From Asaia platycodi JCM 25414 (GTDB lineage: Bacteria > Pseudomonadota > Alphaproteobacteria > Acetobacterales > Acetobacteraceae): DNA of 64,000 nucleotides. The stretch is from the NCBI RefSeq assembly GCF_000614545.1, contig NZ_BAKW01000013.1:1-64000 (forward strand), given 5' to 3'. The notes below the pieces were generated by a model, which saw only the letters and a program-made list of their open reading frames with translations, was not told where the DNA came from and did not search any database. Below, piece after piece: positions 29,430-39,195 of the stretch (position 1 is the first letter of the stretch; each line of letters starts with the position of its first letter). The position numbers were made by a program, and so were the translations under genes.

Positions 29430-30992
29430 TCAGAAGAGATGCTCTCGGAGAATACCCTTCACCAGCAGGGCCACCGATCTTCTCGAAGCTTCATCGAGCG
29501 CCGCATAGGCATTGAATAACAGAGGCGCGGTCGAACGATCGAGCTTCTCGCAGCCTCGTCTGAAATCCTCAAGATTGCTGATTCCCGACAGATATGACGC
29601 CGCCCCCTTGATGAAGGCTGGGCACTCTGCCTGTATCAGGGTTCTGAGAGCAAAGCTTTCCCAGGCGAGTGCCCGGATTTTGTGAACGGAGTAGCTGCCG
29701 TTTGGCAGGAAGCCAAGATAGCGATTCGTGCGCGGATGAGACAATGAAACTGTGCCATCGCTGTTCTGCCACGCCTCAAATGTCAGACCCTGCGTTATTC
29801 TTGGATCACCTTTTATCTGCCACGGCGTACCGTTAGCGGTGAAAAGATGCACATATCTACTGCCCCGACTGAAAATACCGATCAGATCTTCTGCGCTGTC
29901 GTCAACGGACAGTTTCCCCTGCAACGAGCCGAGGCGGCGCCCGAAATGATCGTCCAGATGAAAGGCAATCCACTGATCACCGTCCTGCAACGCGTCCTTC
30001 AGGATGCCGCCTGAGTTCTCGTGAAACGAAATCCAGTTGCTGCGTATCTCGTGCTCAAGCGCGCGATAGCTCGGTCGGAATACCGGGACATCGGGTGCAC
30101 CCATCATTCCTGCGAACTGCAGTAGAAACGCCGAAGGCGTGCCTCGTATCACTCGCGCAATGGCCTCAGCCTGCTGCGATGCGATCCTCTGCATCCATAC
30201 GAGAAATTCAGAGATGTAGCTTTCGGCAAATGACGTCTCTACGGCGTTGTATTCGCTTTGATTAACCACTGTATGCAGCGGGTCTCCCGCGTCCCGGCGT
30301 ACCTCTTCGAGGTGTCTGTCTCTTTTGACGTAATGCTCGAGAGAGCGTGACTGATAATGCACCAGTTTCCCGCCCCGCCAGTCCGGAGCGCTTTCGGTAA
30401 AACCACCAAACTTGCTCGCCCAGACGATCGGCCGCCCTGCGGCATCAACGCTGTCGCCGCTGACATAGACGTTATGAACCTGCGAGATCTCGCCGGTAAG
30501 ACGGGATGGCCGAAAAATGACCTTTGTATGCCGGTTCCAATAAAGGTCGGGCGTACCGTGTCTGGTATAATTCAGAACGGGAGCGCCCGCAGGGCGGCTG
30601 ACAAATCCGTTGGGGCCAACACAGCTCCAGTTGAAAGCAACGAGAGAGGCGTCTCCAACCCCCTGGAGATATGTGCCGATATCCTGGCCGTCGAGATCGA
30701 GATACTCATCCGCATCGAAAAACGCGATCCAGTCGAATTCGCTGCCATACCGCGTGACGGCATCATTATAGGCGCGAACCTGCCTGATATTATGAAGGTC
30801 CCGATTGACCGCATTACGCGCATAGCGAATATCGATACTATCCATCAGCGACAGGATGACAGATTCGGTATTATCGTCAGAGAAATCATTGTAAATAATG
30901 AAGCTGTCGAAGCCGAGCGCTTTATGCCAGGCGATCCAGTACGCGATTTCCGACTCTTCGTCTTTCACAACCAAACATATCGCCGTCTTCAT
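29430..30992 (-). CDS. GT92/GT2-like glycosyltransferase with possible beta-trefoil C-terminal domain
   Basis: 520 residues, complete, ATG 30992. The N-terminal domain has KTAICLVVKDEESEIAYWIA and SFIIYNDFSDDNTE, then FDWIAFFDADEYLDL, where the DxD metal site of a DUF23/GT92-type transferase sits. It is a paralogue of the gene at 14167-15671. Around residues 420-455, GTVSLSHPRTNRYLGFLPNG looks like one lobe of a fascin-type beta-trefoil, which would be a sugar-binding or targeting module (inference). No signal or TM segments. It lies between the two hopanoid blocks but has no known hopanoid role. Confidence 0.82.
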   Translation of the reverse strand: MKTAICLVVKDEESEIAYWIAWHKALGFDSFIIYNDFSDDNTESVILSLMDSIDIRYARNAVNRDLHNIRQVRAYNDAVTRYGSEFDWIAFFDADEYLDLDGQDIGTYLQGVGDASLVAFNWSCVGPNGFVSRPAGAPVLNYTRHGTPDLYWNRHTKVIFRPSRLTGEISQVHNVYVSGDSVDAAGRPIVWASKFGGFTESAPDWRGGKLVHYQSRSLEHYVKRDRHLEEVRRDAGDPLHTVVNQSEYNAVETSFAESYISEFLVWMQRIASQQAEAIARVIRGTPSAFLLQFAGMMGAPDVPVFRPSYRALEHEIRSNWISFHENSGGILKDALQDGDQWIAFHLDDHFGRRLGSLQGKLSVDDSAEDLIGIFSRGSRYVHLFTANGTPWQIKGDPRITQGLTFEAWQNSDGTVSLSHPRTNRYLGFLPNGSYSVHKIRALAWESFALRTLIQAECPAFIKGAASYLSGISNLEDFRRGCEKLDRSTAPLLFNAYAALDEASRRSVALLVKGILREHLF

Positions 30993-31295
30993 ATCAGCAC
31001 GCCCTCAGCTAGCATTGACAGATCATTACTGTCTTGAGATTGGCCACTCAAGCGTCAAGGTGCTGCAATTTCCCCACGAAATATTGTGCAATCTTCGGCT
31101 CAACCCGTCGAGCCCGATCATATAGCGACGACGCAGCGAGGAAACGCAAGAATAACCGACTTAATACGCAGGCATCGCGCTTCCAGATCTGAAACGCACC
31201 GCTTGCCCTGCCAGAGCTTTTTTGCCCGCTGCAAGCGAGGAACAAAGATGATCTGAGAACGCGAATTGCACGAGCTCAGGAGCGTCGGATACCTT
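30993..31295. other. 303-base gap between hpnC and the GT92-like gene
   Basis: No convincing ORF, RNA gene or terminator. The sequence is moderately AT-rich around 31060-31170. It is long enough to hold the promoter for the minus-strand glycosyltransferase and the 3' end of the hpnABC transcript. Confidence 0.5.
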
Positions 31296-32156
31296 TCAGG
31301 CTCCCACTGCCAGCGCAAACACGCCATCGCCACGACCAAGTTTGACACGATCCGCTACAGGATCTTCGCGCCGCAGCCTTGCCGCAAGCCGATGCGACAA
31401 AGCCACCACAACCGCACAATAAGCACGCATGCGCCTGTCGCGCACCAGCGCGGGCAGGGCCGAAGCCTCGCGGTTCAGATGATCGACCTCGTCGAGCAGG
31501 CGATCGAACACACGACGCAACCCAGGCTTGCTGCGCGCCAAGAGGACGTCCTCGACCTTCGCCCCCTCGGCATCCAGCAGATCCTGCGGCAGATAGGAAC
31601 GATTGAGCGTTTTCAGATCGGCGGTTACATCCTGAAGATGGTTGAGCACCTGTAACGCGCTGCAAAGCGCATCAGAGAGCGGCAACGTCTCAGCCTTTTC
31701 TCCATGCAGCAGCAGCAGGAAGCGCCCGACCGGGTTGGCCGAAAAGCGGCAATAACCAAGCAGCTCGTCCCAATTGCCATAACGGTTCTTCACCGCGTCC
31801 TGAACGAACGCCGTAATCAGATCTGTCGCAGTCTCAAGCGGCACGCCAGTCTGAAGAAGATGGTGACGCAGAATCACGGCTGTCTGTGCGTCGGCGCGAT
31901 GGGGCGCTTCGCGCTCACCGCGAATGACCTCTTCCATTCCCCTAAGCCGTGCAATCTTTGCCTCGCCAGAGAGGGTTGCGTTATCGACCATATCGTCGAT
32001 AACACGGGCAAAATTGTAATAGGCTGTGACATGCGCCCGGTTGGCTTTCGCGAAAAGCAAAGACCCGACCGGAAAATTCTCATCACCAGCGCCCTTGGGC
32101 GAGGTTACATCAGACTCACCCCAGATTGGGTCGACGGTCCTGCTGATGGCATTCAT
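31296..32156 (-). CDS. hpnC: hydroxysqualene synthase HpnC
   Basis: 286 residues from ATG 32156, which overlaps the hpnB stop as TGATG; the frame is open upstream to 32195. Squalene-synthase fold with Asp-rich motifs YYNFARVIDDMVDN and LNHLQDVTADLKTLNRSYLP. HpnC converts presqualene diphosphate to hydroxysqualene. The C-terminal ~25 residues (RVKLGRGDGVFALAVGA) are loosely conserved. Last gene of the hpnA-hpnB-hpnC block. Confidence 0.93.
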   Translation of the reverse strand: MNAISRTVDPIWGESDVTSPKGAGDENFPVGSLLFAKANRAHVTAYYNFARVIDDMVDNATLSGEAKIARLRGMEEVIRGEREAPHRADAQTAVILRHHLLQTGVPLETATDLITAFVQDAVKNRYGNWDELLGYCRFSANPVGRFLLLLHGEKAETLPLSDALCSALQVLNHLQDVTADLKTLNRSYLPQDLLDAEGAKVEDVLLARSKPGLRRVFDRLLDEVDHLNREASALPALVRDRRMRAYCAVVVALSHRLAARLRREDPVADRVKLGRGDGVFALAVGA

Positions 32157-33310
32157 CAGGCGTGGGTCTCCTCGGTATAGAAACGGCTTTTCCACTGAAC
32201 GCCGCGCCCACGATGATGGTCGACCGCCGAACCGACGGTTGCCGCCATATAGAAAGCCGCCACCACAGGCAAAGCGAGCGCACGCAGGGGCGAGAGCCTG
32301 AATCGTGAGAGCGTCGGCAGAAAGGAAATGACAGCGAGAAACAGCGAGGCGCCGCCCATGATCCGCACCCGCCCGCGACCGAAGAGCGCGAAATAGACAG
32401 GCGCGAGCCAGACCAGCCCCATACCGATCACCGTGCAGAGCAGAATGATCGGAGAATACCGCAGTTGCACATAAGCCGTGCGGGCGATCATGCGCCAGAT
32501 ATCGCCCGCACCACGGTAGGGGCGGATTGACCAGGCGAGAGTGCTATGGCCGAGATAGAGCTTGCCGCCTGCCCGCTTGATATCGGAGGCAAGCGAACAA
32601 TCATCGATCAGCGCGCCACGCACGGTCTCGACGCCCCCGATACGTTCGAGCATGGCACGACGCACCAGAATCGTCCCCCCCGCCGCACCGGCCACTTCAG
32701 AAGTCGGGTCATTGACCTTCTCGAACGGGTAGAGCATCGCAAAGAAATAGACGAAAGCTGGCACAAGCAGCCGCTCTGCCGCACTCTCGCAATTCAGCAC
32801 CACCATCTCCGAGACCATGTCGAGCCCGTCGCGTTGCGCCTTTTCGACCAGTGTTTCGAGATGCAGGGCCGAATGCAGGATATCGGCATCGGTCAGCAGG
32901 ATGAACCCGTCCGCACTGACCTTTTCACGCGCGACCATCTCACCCTGATGCACCGCCCAGAGCTTGCCGCTCCAGCCTTCAGGACGCTCGCGCCCGGTGA
33001 CGACCGTCAGGCGACCATGCGGGTCCGGCACCTGTCGGGCCAAATCGCCCGTACCATCCGTGCTGCCATCATCGATAACGATGACACTCAGCCTGCCTTT
33101 GTAATCCTGCTGGAGCAGTGTCGCGAGACAGGGCTGGATCGACTCCGCCTCATCTCTGGCTGGCACAACGACGGCAACATCTGGCCAGACGCTGGCCGAC
33201 ACTGCATTGACCGGGGTCAGGCGGGTGCCCGTACGCCAGAATCGCCCATGAGCAAAGAGCAGCTTACCCCAGGCAGCCAGCGCAGAGGCCGCCATCAGAT
33301 TTCTGATCAT
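32156..33310 (-). CDS. hpnB: hopene-associated glycosyltransferase HpnB
   Basis: 384 residues. GT2 fold with VAVVVPARDEAESI, VIDDGSTDGTGD and LLTDADILHS (DxD). Four hydrophobic helices lie in the C-terminal half (IILLCTVIGMGLVWLAP and following), so the enzyme is membrane-bound. It is the HpnB family found only with hopanoid genes and is thought to decorate the hopanoid side chain. It overlaps hpnA by 4 bases (ATGA) and hpnC by 1. Confidence 0.93.
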   Translation of the reverse strand: MIRNLMAASALAAWGKLLFAHGRFWRTGTRLTPVNAVSASVWPDVAVVVPARDEAESIQPCLATLLQQDYKGRLSVIVIDDGSTDGTGDLARQVPDPHGRLTVVTGRERPEGWSGKLWAVHQGEMVAREKVSADGFILLTDADILHSALHLETLVEKAQRDGLDMVSEMVVLNCESAAERLLVPAFVYFFAMLYPFEKVNDPTSEVAGAAGGTILVRRAMLERIGGVETVRGALIDDCSLASDIKRAGGKLYLGHSTLAWSIRPYRGAGDIWRMIARTAYVQLRYSPIILLCTVIGMGLVWLAPVYFALFGRGRVRIMGGASLFLAVISFLPTLSRFRLSPLRALALPVVAAFYMAATVGSAVDHHRGRGVQWKSRFYTEETHA

Positions 33311-34308
33311 TTCGTAGCGATCCGCCCATGTTCGCGGAACCAGGTTACCGCGTCTGCCACCGCCTCACGCGCCGGGCGTGGTGCATAGCCGAGCTGCTCC
33401 TGCGCCTTGAGAGAAGTGAAGAACATCTTTTTCTTGGACATGGCGAGCGTCTCGCGCGTCACCCGCGGCTCGATCCCGAAGCCTCGCGCCAGCCATTCGG
33501 AGACAATCGCCACCGGCTGCAACCATGATTGCCGAAGCCTGATGCGCGGTGGCTTGACGCAGGCCACTTCGCTGATCAGCGAGAAAAAATCGCCGAGCAT
33601 GTAATTCTCGCCGCCAAGAATGTATTTTTCGCCAATCACGCCCTTTTCAAGCGCCAGGGCGTGGCCCTCGGCCACGTCATCGACATGCACGATATTGAGC
33701 CCGCTATCCACATAAGCGGGCATGTTGCCCGAAGCCACATCGACGATCATCTGACCTGTTGGGGTCGGCTTGATGTCGCGCGGCCCGACAGGCGTGGAGG
33801 GGTTGACGATCACCGCAGGCAGACCGCGCTCACGCACCAGCTTGAGCACTTCCTGCTCGGCCCGATATTTCGAGAGTTTGTAGACCCCGATCACATCATG
33901 TTCGGTGACGGGGGTCTGTTCATTGGCGGGGGTGGCGTCCTTGGTCAGACCAAGAGCGGCAACGGAAGAGCAGTAGACAATGCGCTCCACCCCGGCGTCG
34001 AGCGCAGCCATCATCAGACGACGCGTACCCTCGACATTGGCCCGCATCATGACCGCAGGGTCAGGCACCCAGAGGCGATAATCAGCCGCCACATGAAACA
34101 GGTAACGGCATCCAGCGAGAGCCGGGCCGAAACTTTCCGGCGCAGTCAGATCGCCGATCACCAGATCAGCATCGAGGCCTTCAAGATTCGACAGATCGGC
34201 TCCGGCACGTACCAGCAATCTTATTTTGTGACCGCGTTGCTTGAGAATACGCGCGACCGCCGAACCGACAAAACCGGTTGCACCGGTAATCAGCGTGTAT
34301 TCACTCAT
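33307..34308 (-). CDS. hpnA: hopanoid-associated sugar epimerase HpnA
   Basis: 333 residues, extended short-chain dehydrogenase. The NAD(P) motif is LITGATGFVGSAVARIL and the catalytic pair is in YKLSKYRAEQEVL (YxxxK), with the upstream Ser in VYCSSVAALG. Belongs to the dihydroflavonol-reductase-like HpnA family linked to hopanoid side-chain sugars. First gene of its block; the 255-base gap to the divergent hpnL-like gene holds the promoters. Confidence 0.93.
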   Translation of the reverse strand: MSEYTLITGATGFVGSAVARILKQRGHKIRLLVRAGADLSNLEGLDADLVIGDLTAPESFGPALAGCRYLFHVAADYRLWVPDPAVMMRANVEGTRRLMMAALDAGVERIVYCSSVAALGLTKDATPANEQTPVTEHDVIGVYKLSKYRAEQEVLKLVRERGLPAVIVNPSTPVGPRDIKPTPTGQMIVDVASGNMPAYVDSGLNIVHVDDVAEGHALALEKGVIGEKYILGGENYMLGDFFSLISEVACVKPPRIRLRQSWLQPVAIVSEWLARGFGIEPRVTRETLAMSKKKMFFTSLKAQEQLGYAPRPAREAVADAVTWFREHGRIATK

Positions 34309-34563
34309 GTTAGGCCTATATGCTCTCGTTTAGTGCAAATCGATAGGGCACCATACCGCTCACGCAAGGACAAGCAACCTGCGGGTGATGGCTTTTTCGT
34401 CATATTCAGCCACGGAGTAGCGAAAGCAGACTGTCTGGTGTAGACAGCCGCGAACACTCGACAGCGCGACATACTCTAGAAAATGCCGCAGAAACCTCAT
34501 CCTGCCTCGGTTTGGGCTGCATGAGGCCCCTCGCAACCCTGCGTCGTTCGGACAAGACTAGCC

Positions 34564-35621
34564 TTGAAAACCCTGACCCTCATCCTCTCCCTGCTCGGCC
34601 TCGCTCTCCTTACGGGGATCATGGCCTGGCTCGGCATCGGTCATGTTTTCAGTGCCATGCAGCGCGTCGGAATCGGGGGATTTCTGGCGATGATCGGCGC
34701 CAGGCCGTGATCGATCTTGGTCTGGGCATTTCATGGTATTGTGCCTGCCCCGAGGTCGGTCTCTTTCGCTCAATCGCGTCACGCGCTGTGCGTGATGCGG
34801 CAGGCAACTGCCTGCCCTTCTCGCAGCTCGGCGGCATGGTGATCGGCATCCGCGCCACATGCAGCATTCCGACACTGAGCCGCAGACTTGGCTCAATGCA
34901 ATGGCCCGCCGCTGTCGCGACCAATATCGTCGATATAACCTCCGAAGTGCTGGGCCAGATCGTTTTCGTCATCATCGCTCTGGCATGTCTTTTCGATCAT
35001 AGCGGCAGCAACAAGTTCACCTGGCCCGTTCTGGGAGGCATGGCGCTTCTGGCTTTGGGTCTAGCAGGCTTCATCTGGACGCAGCAGCGCGGCGGCGTCG
35101 CCGTTCATCATGCTGCACGTTTCCTGGGACGCCATATTGCTGAAGGCTGGCGCACGACGCTGATCGACAACATGGATACGTTTCAGGCACAGCTAGATCT
35201 GCTCTGGGCGCGTCCAGCCCGCATTGCGACAGGCGCCCTGGGTCATCTGCTGTGCTGGCTGGGTGGGGCTGGCATTACCTGGCTCTCTCTTGAATTGCTG
35301 GGCGCCCATATCGGCTATCTGGGCGCGGTAGCAATCGAGGGTGTGGTCTGCGGCATCATGTCCGCCTCGTTTCTTGTGCCCGCCGCCCTCGGTGTTCAGG
35401 AAGCCGCCTATGTCGCCCTTGGCTATTTCTTCGGCATAGAAGCCGAAATCTCACTGGGTCTCTCCCTCCTGCGCCGTGGGCGCGACATCGCCATCGGCAT
35501 ACCGGTCATGGCGATGTGGCAGATTTCCGAGATGCGACGCCTGCGCAGAAACAAGCATATGGCCTCGCAAAACGAGACCCTGGATTATGCCGATCCTGTC
35601 ACCCGGAGCGAAGTGTCATGA
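34564..35621 (+). CDS. hpnL: HpnL-like / lysylphosphatidylglycerol synthase-type membrane protein (one apparent frameshift)
   Basis: The only usable start in the N-terminal frame is TTG 34564, giving LKTLTLILSLLGLALLTG as TM1. The frame breaks near 34699; one restored base joins FLAMIG to QAVIDLGLGISWYCACPEVG. Seven or eight TM helices follow, with SQLGGMVIGIRA and FLVPAALGVQEAAYVALGYFFG, typical of the UPF0104/LPG-synthase TM family that includes HpnL. Members are linked to hopanoid transport or membrane-lipid flipping. Divergent from hpnA, and its stop overlaps the tyrA ATG. The HpnL assignment rests partly on context. Confidence 0.75.
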
Positions 35622-36503
35622 CCCAGCCGTTTTTCGGCACTCTTTGCGTCATCGGTCCAGCCTGATCGGCTCGTCCGTCCTGCGTCGCCTGCGCGCCCAG
35701 CCCGAACTGGTGGGGAAGCTGATCGTGGCCGATCGTGATCCGGTCGTGCTCGAGCGTATACGCTGCCTCGATCTGGGCGACGTGATTACCGACGACATGC
35801 AGAAAGCGGTCGAAGACGCCGATTGCGTCATGCTCTGCGTGCCGGTGGGTGCCATTGCCCCGGTTGCCGCACTGATTCTGCCGCATATGAAGCCCGGGGC
35901 AATCCTGACCGATGTTGGCTCCACACGACGCAGTGTGGTCGATGCCCTTACCCCGCTTCTGCGCAGCGACATCGCCTATGTTCCGGCTCACCCCATGGCG
36001 GGTACCGAACATTCAGGACCCGATGCCGCTTTGCCACGCTTTTCGAAGATCGCTGGTGCCTGCTGACCCCGGCTGCGGACGCGCCTCAGAAGGCTGTTGA
36101 GCGTATCGCCGGGTTCTGGCGCGCCATGGGTTCCCGCATTCGCGTAATGGATATCGACCATCACGACACGATCTGCGCCATGGTCAGCCATCTGCCTCAT
36201 CTGATTGCCTTCACCATCTGCGGCACGGCCGATACGCTGGCTGAGGACATGCGCGCCGATGTGCTTGATTTCGCCGCCTCAGGCTTTCGCGATTTTACAC
36301 GCATCGCGGCCTCAGATCCGACCATGTGGCGCGACATCTTTCTGAACAACAGCGACGCCCTTCTGAGCGTGCTGGACCGTTTCAGTCAGGATGCTGCCGC
36401 CATGGCTGCGGCTATACGTAAAGGCGACGAGGAAACCATCGTAGAGACGATCTCGCGCGGACGCCGCATCCGTCGCAGCCTGCTCGAGAACCGTCAGGCC
36501 TGA
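35618..36503 (+). CDS. tyrA: prephenate dehydrogenase (two apparent frameshifts)
   Basis: ATG 35618 overlaps the upstream stop (ATGA). MTQPFFGTLCVIG is followed by a break near 35660, where one missing G restores IGPGLIGSSVLRRL, the NAD motif. A second break near 36028, one G in GCCGGC, restores HSGPDAGFATLFEDRWCLLTP. Family marks are DVGSTRRSVVDAL, VPAHPMAGTEHSG and DIDHHDTICAMVSHLPHLIA. It oxidises prephenate (or arogenate) in tyrosine synthesis. The repaired length of about 295 residues is normal for a monofunctional TyrA. Confidence 0.9.
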
Positions 36504-36524
36504 TTTCAGGAAAAAGCAGAATAT

Positions 36525-36661
36525 GAAAGGGGATTCATTCCTTTCCGGGGAGTGGGGCCGCACCCCTCATCTGTACAGGGCGTTGCCCCAATCCCTACCA
36601 AAGGGCGCTCGTCCTTAGGAAACCCTTCATGAAGGGTGCATCGGCGGGGCCATGCCCCGCC
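36525..36661. repeat. cluster of palindromes between convergent tyrA and pyk
   Basis: Four inverted repeats in about 140 bases: GAAAGG/CCTTTC (36525-36545), GGGG-CCGCA-CCCC (36554-36566), ACCCTTCATGAAGGGT (36622-36637) and GGCGGGGC-CAT-GCCCCGCC (36643-36661). The last two are perfect. The make-up resembles dispersed intergenic repeats of acetic acid bacteria, and could also terminate both convergent transcripts. No second copy was noticed in the window. Confidence 0.6.
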
Positions 36662-36671
36662 AGAAGCAACT

Positions 36672-38144
36672 CTAAATGGTGACGACGCGCAGGGTATTGG
36701 TTGAACCCTGCTGGCCGAAAGGCAGACCGACGAGCAGAACCAGCTTGTCGCCCTTTTCGGCATAGCCTTCCGACACGGCCAGACCGACAGCCTGATCGAC
36801 TACGCCTTCAACACCATAGACCGGCGTTTCCTGACCGACCGACATGGCGCGCACGCCCCAGACCATGTTCAGGCGACGCGCCGTCTCATCATCCGGCGTA
36901 AGGGCCAGAACCGGGCAATCAGCGCGCTCACGGGCAATCTGCAGCGCACCACGGCCGCTCTGCGTGTAGACCACGATAACCGCTGCCGAGACGGACTGCG
37001 CAACATGCCATGCAGCTTCTGCAATGGCGCCACCGGTCGTGCCATCGCTGTCGGGACGAAGGGCCTCTTCCTGCATGCGCCATTCGAGATCGTTCTCGAC
37101 GCGACGCGTCACGCGGGCCATCACTTCCACGGCTTCGCGCGGGTATTTGCCAGCCGCGCTTTCAGCGGAGAGCATCACTGCGTCGGTGCCGTCGAACACG
37201 GCATTCGACACGTCAGACACTTCTGCACGCGTCGGCGTAGGAGCCGTGATCATGCTTTCGAGCATCTGCGTGGCAACGATGACCGGTTTGCCCTGGAAGC
37301 GGGCTTCGCGGATCGCACGCTTCTGCTCGATAGGCACTTCCTCAGCCGGAAGCTCGACGCCCAGATCACCGCGGGCCACCATGACCGCGTCGGAAAGCGC
37401 GATAATGTCGCTCAGACGCTCCATGGCCTGCGGCTTTTCGAGCTTGGTCATGATCCAGGCCCGGCCCTTGGCGATGTCTTTCGCTTCCTGCACGTCTTCC
37501 GGGCGCTGCACGAAGGAGAGCGCCACGTACTCGACACCGAGGTCGAGTGCGAAAGCGAAATCCTTGTGGTCCTTCTCGGTGAGGGCCGGAATGGGCAGAA
37601 CCACGTCAGGCACGTTCACGCCCTTACGCTCGGACAGCCATCCACCGACTTCGACTTCGGTGTCCATATGCGTTTCGTCGCAGGCAACGACGCGCAGACG
37701 CATCTTGCCGTCATCGAGCAGCAGGCGGCTGCCCGGCTCGGCAGCACGCATGATTTCGGGGTGCGGCAGACAGGCGCGTCGGGTATCGCCCGGCGTACGA
37801 TCCAGATCGAGACGGAACCGCGCGCCCTCGACCAGCTCGACCTTGCCGTCGGCGAACGTGCCAACGCGCAGCTTCGGGCCCTGCATGTCCGCCAGAATGG
37901 CGAGCGGGCGGCCCAGCTCGGCCTCGACGTCGCGAATAGTGGCATGACGTTTCGCATGGTCTTCATGCGAACCGTGAGAGAAGTTCAGACGGAACACGTC
38001 AGCGCCGGCGAGAGCCAGTGTGCGGATCATCTCATGGGTGGAGGAGGCCGGGCCAAGGGTCGCGACGATCTTCGTGCGGCGCTGTTCGGCCTCTTTCTTC
38101 ACTCCCGTGCCCTGAGCCGAAGCTGCCTGAGGTGAGGATGTCAT
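36672..38144 (-). CDS. pyk: pyruvate kinase
   Basis: 490 residues from ATG 38144 (an upstream in-frame start at 38177 is less likely). Motifs: TKIVATLGPASS, VFRLNFSHGSHEDH, IMTKLEKPQAM with the catalytic Lys-Glu, VMVARGDLGVELP and ATQMLESM. It converts phosphoenolpyruvate and ADP to pyruvate and ATP. Follows the SH3 protein gene by 42 bases, the likely end of a moeB-dsrE-SH3-pyk transcript. Confidence 0.96.
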   Translation of the reverse strand: MTSSPQAASAQGTGVKKEAEQRRTKIVATLGPASSTHEMIRTLALAGADVFRLNFSHGSHEDHAKRHATIRDVEAELGRPLAILADMQGPKLRVGTFADGKVELVEGARFRLDLDRTPGDTRRACLPHPEIMRAAEPGSRLLLDDGKMRLRVVACDETHMDTEVEVGGWLSERKGVNVPDVVLPIPALTEKDHKDFAFALDLGVEYVALSFVQRPEDVQEAKDIAKGRAWIMTKLEKPQAMERLSDIIALSDAVMVARGDLGVELPAEEVPIEQKRAIREARFQGKPVIVATQMLESMITAPTPTRAEVSDVSNAVFDGTDAVMLSAESAAGKYPREAVEVMARVTRRVENDLEWRMQEEALRPDSDGTTGGAIAEAAWHVAQSVSAAVIVVYTQSGRGALQIARERADCPVLALTPDDETARRLNMVWGVRAMSVGQETPVYGVEGVVDQAVGLAVSEGYAEKGDKLVLLVGLPFGQQGSTNTLRVVTI

Positions 38145-38186
38145 ACTGATCTCCGATCCAATTGCTGCACGTTGCATATCATAGCC

Positions 38187-39146
38187 TCAGCTAGGCTGAA
38201 GCGTCTCTCCTGGCAACAGCCCCCAGAACACACGTCTCGGGAGCCATCCCGTATAGCCCTTGACCACCACCTTGCACCATGACGACCCCTGCGGACACAG
38301 CTTGAGCGTGCCGACGGTCCCTGGCTGCAGAACGGCAACGACAGCGCTGTTCTCGTCCGACTGGCTATAAAGCAGCGTATCGCCCTGGCGCTGGCGCGCC
38401 TCGCTTTCGCCGGGCACATAGCCCAGCACCCGGGCATCCGCCTTGCCGATAACATCGCCCGACTTCGCCGAAGCCTCACCCACGGCGGCAGCATGACCCT
38501 CGGGTGCCTGGCCGGGAATGACAAAAGTACGCTGGCCCACCAGCGTTGCCTGATGCACCCAGCCTTTCATGCCATCCGAGTCCTCTATCAGACGCCAGAC
38601 ATCGAACTCACGCTCGACCTCTACGGGCAGACCGCGGCGATGATAGACCCATTCGATCGGATAGCGCTGGCCTGGCCCCTTGCGCATGAACACCTTGTCG
38701 GCGCGCATGGCGGCATAACGTGGCAGAGGCAGACCGGTATTGGTGCCCTTGTCCTGCGACGGCGCGTCGGTCGCCGCAGCCGCTGCTGCGGCCTCATCGG
38801 CAGAAGGCGGCGGCGGCGTGGCAGCAATGGCAGCTGCACCCGCCGCGACACCCGTGGCAGCAACCGCCGTACGGGCATGACGACGCGAGCCAGAATGAGG
38901 CTTTGCCGCACGTGCCTCGTCGGTCGCGTGAGCGGGTCTGTGCTTCTTGCCCGTTCCCTTCGCTTTCTTGTGATGGGCAGCGCCTTCTGAAGGCGTCTTC
39001 GTCTTGCCACCGGCCGCGACCTGACTGGCAGCATGCTTATGATGATGCGCGGCGTGTTTTGTCGTCTGTGGCGCAGCTTCTGCCAGCGCGCCGAACGGCA
39101 GCAGAATCGTCAGCCCGATGCCGTAGACGATGCGTAATGTCTTCAT
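38187..39146 (-). CDS. secreted SH3-domain protein with basic His/Lys/Ala-rich linker
   Basis: Start ATG 39146 (MKTLRIVYGIGLTILLPFGA, signal peptide). Residues ~25-125 are a low-complexity linker with HHHKH, KKAKGTGKKHR and poly-Ala. Residues ~140-200 form a bacterial SH3 domain (MRKGPGQRYPIEWVYHRRGLPVEV, in parts: MRKGPG, GLPVEV; GWVHQATLVG) and a second SH3-like unit (LKLCPQGSSWCKVVVKGYTGWL) lies at the end. Such proteins bind the cell wall; the SH3 repeat type is DUF1058/SH3_4. Role unknown. Cotranscription with pyk is suggested by 42-base spacing. Confidence 0.82.
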   Translation of the reverse strand: MKTLRIVYGIGLTILLPFGALAEAAPQTTKHAAHHHKHAASQVAAGGKTKTPSEGAAHHKKAKGTGKKHRPAHATDEARAAKPHSGSRRHARTAVAATGVAAGAAAIAATPPPPSADEAAAAAAATDAPSQDKGTNTGLPLPRYAAMRADKVFMRKGPGQRYPIEWVYHRRGLPVEVEREFDVWRLIEDSDGMKGWVHQATLVGQRTFVIPGQAPEGHAAAVGEASAKSGDVIGKADARVLGYVPGESEARQRQGDTLLYSQSDENSAVVAVLQPGTVGTLKLCPQGSSWCKVVVKGYTGWLPRRVFWGLLPGETLQPS

Positions 39147-39195
39147 GGGTGCATGGGTGCCAAGTTGTGGCGCTTCGGGCAAGAGGGCGACCGCG

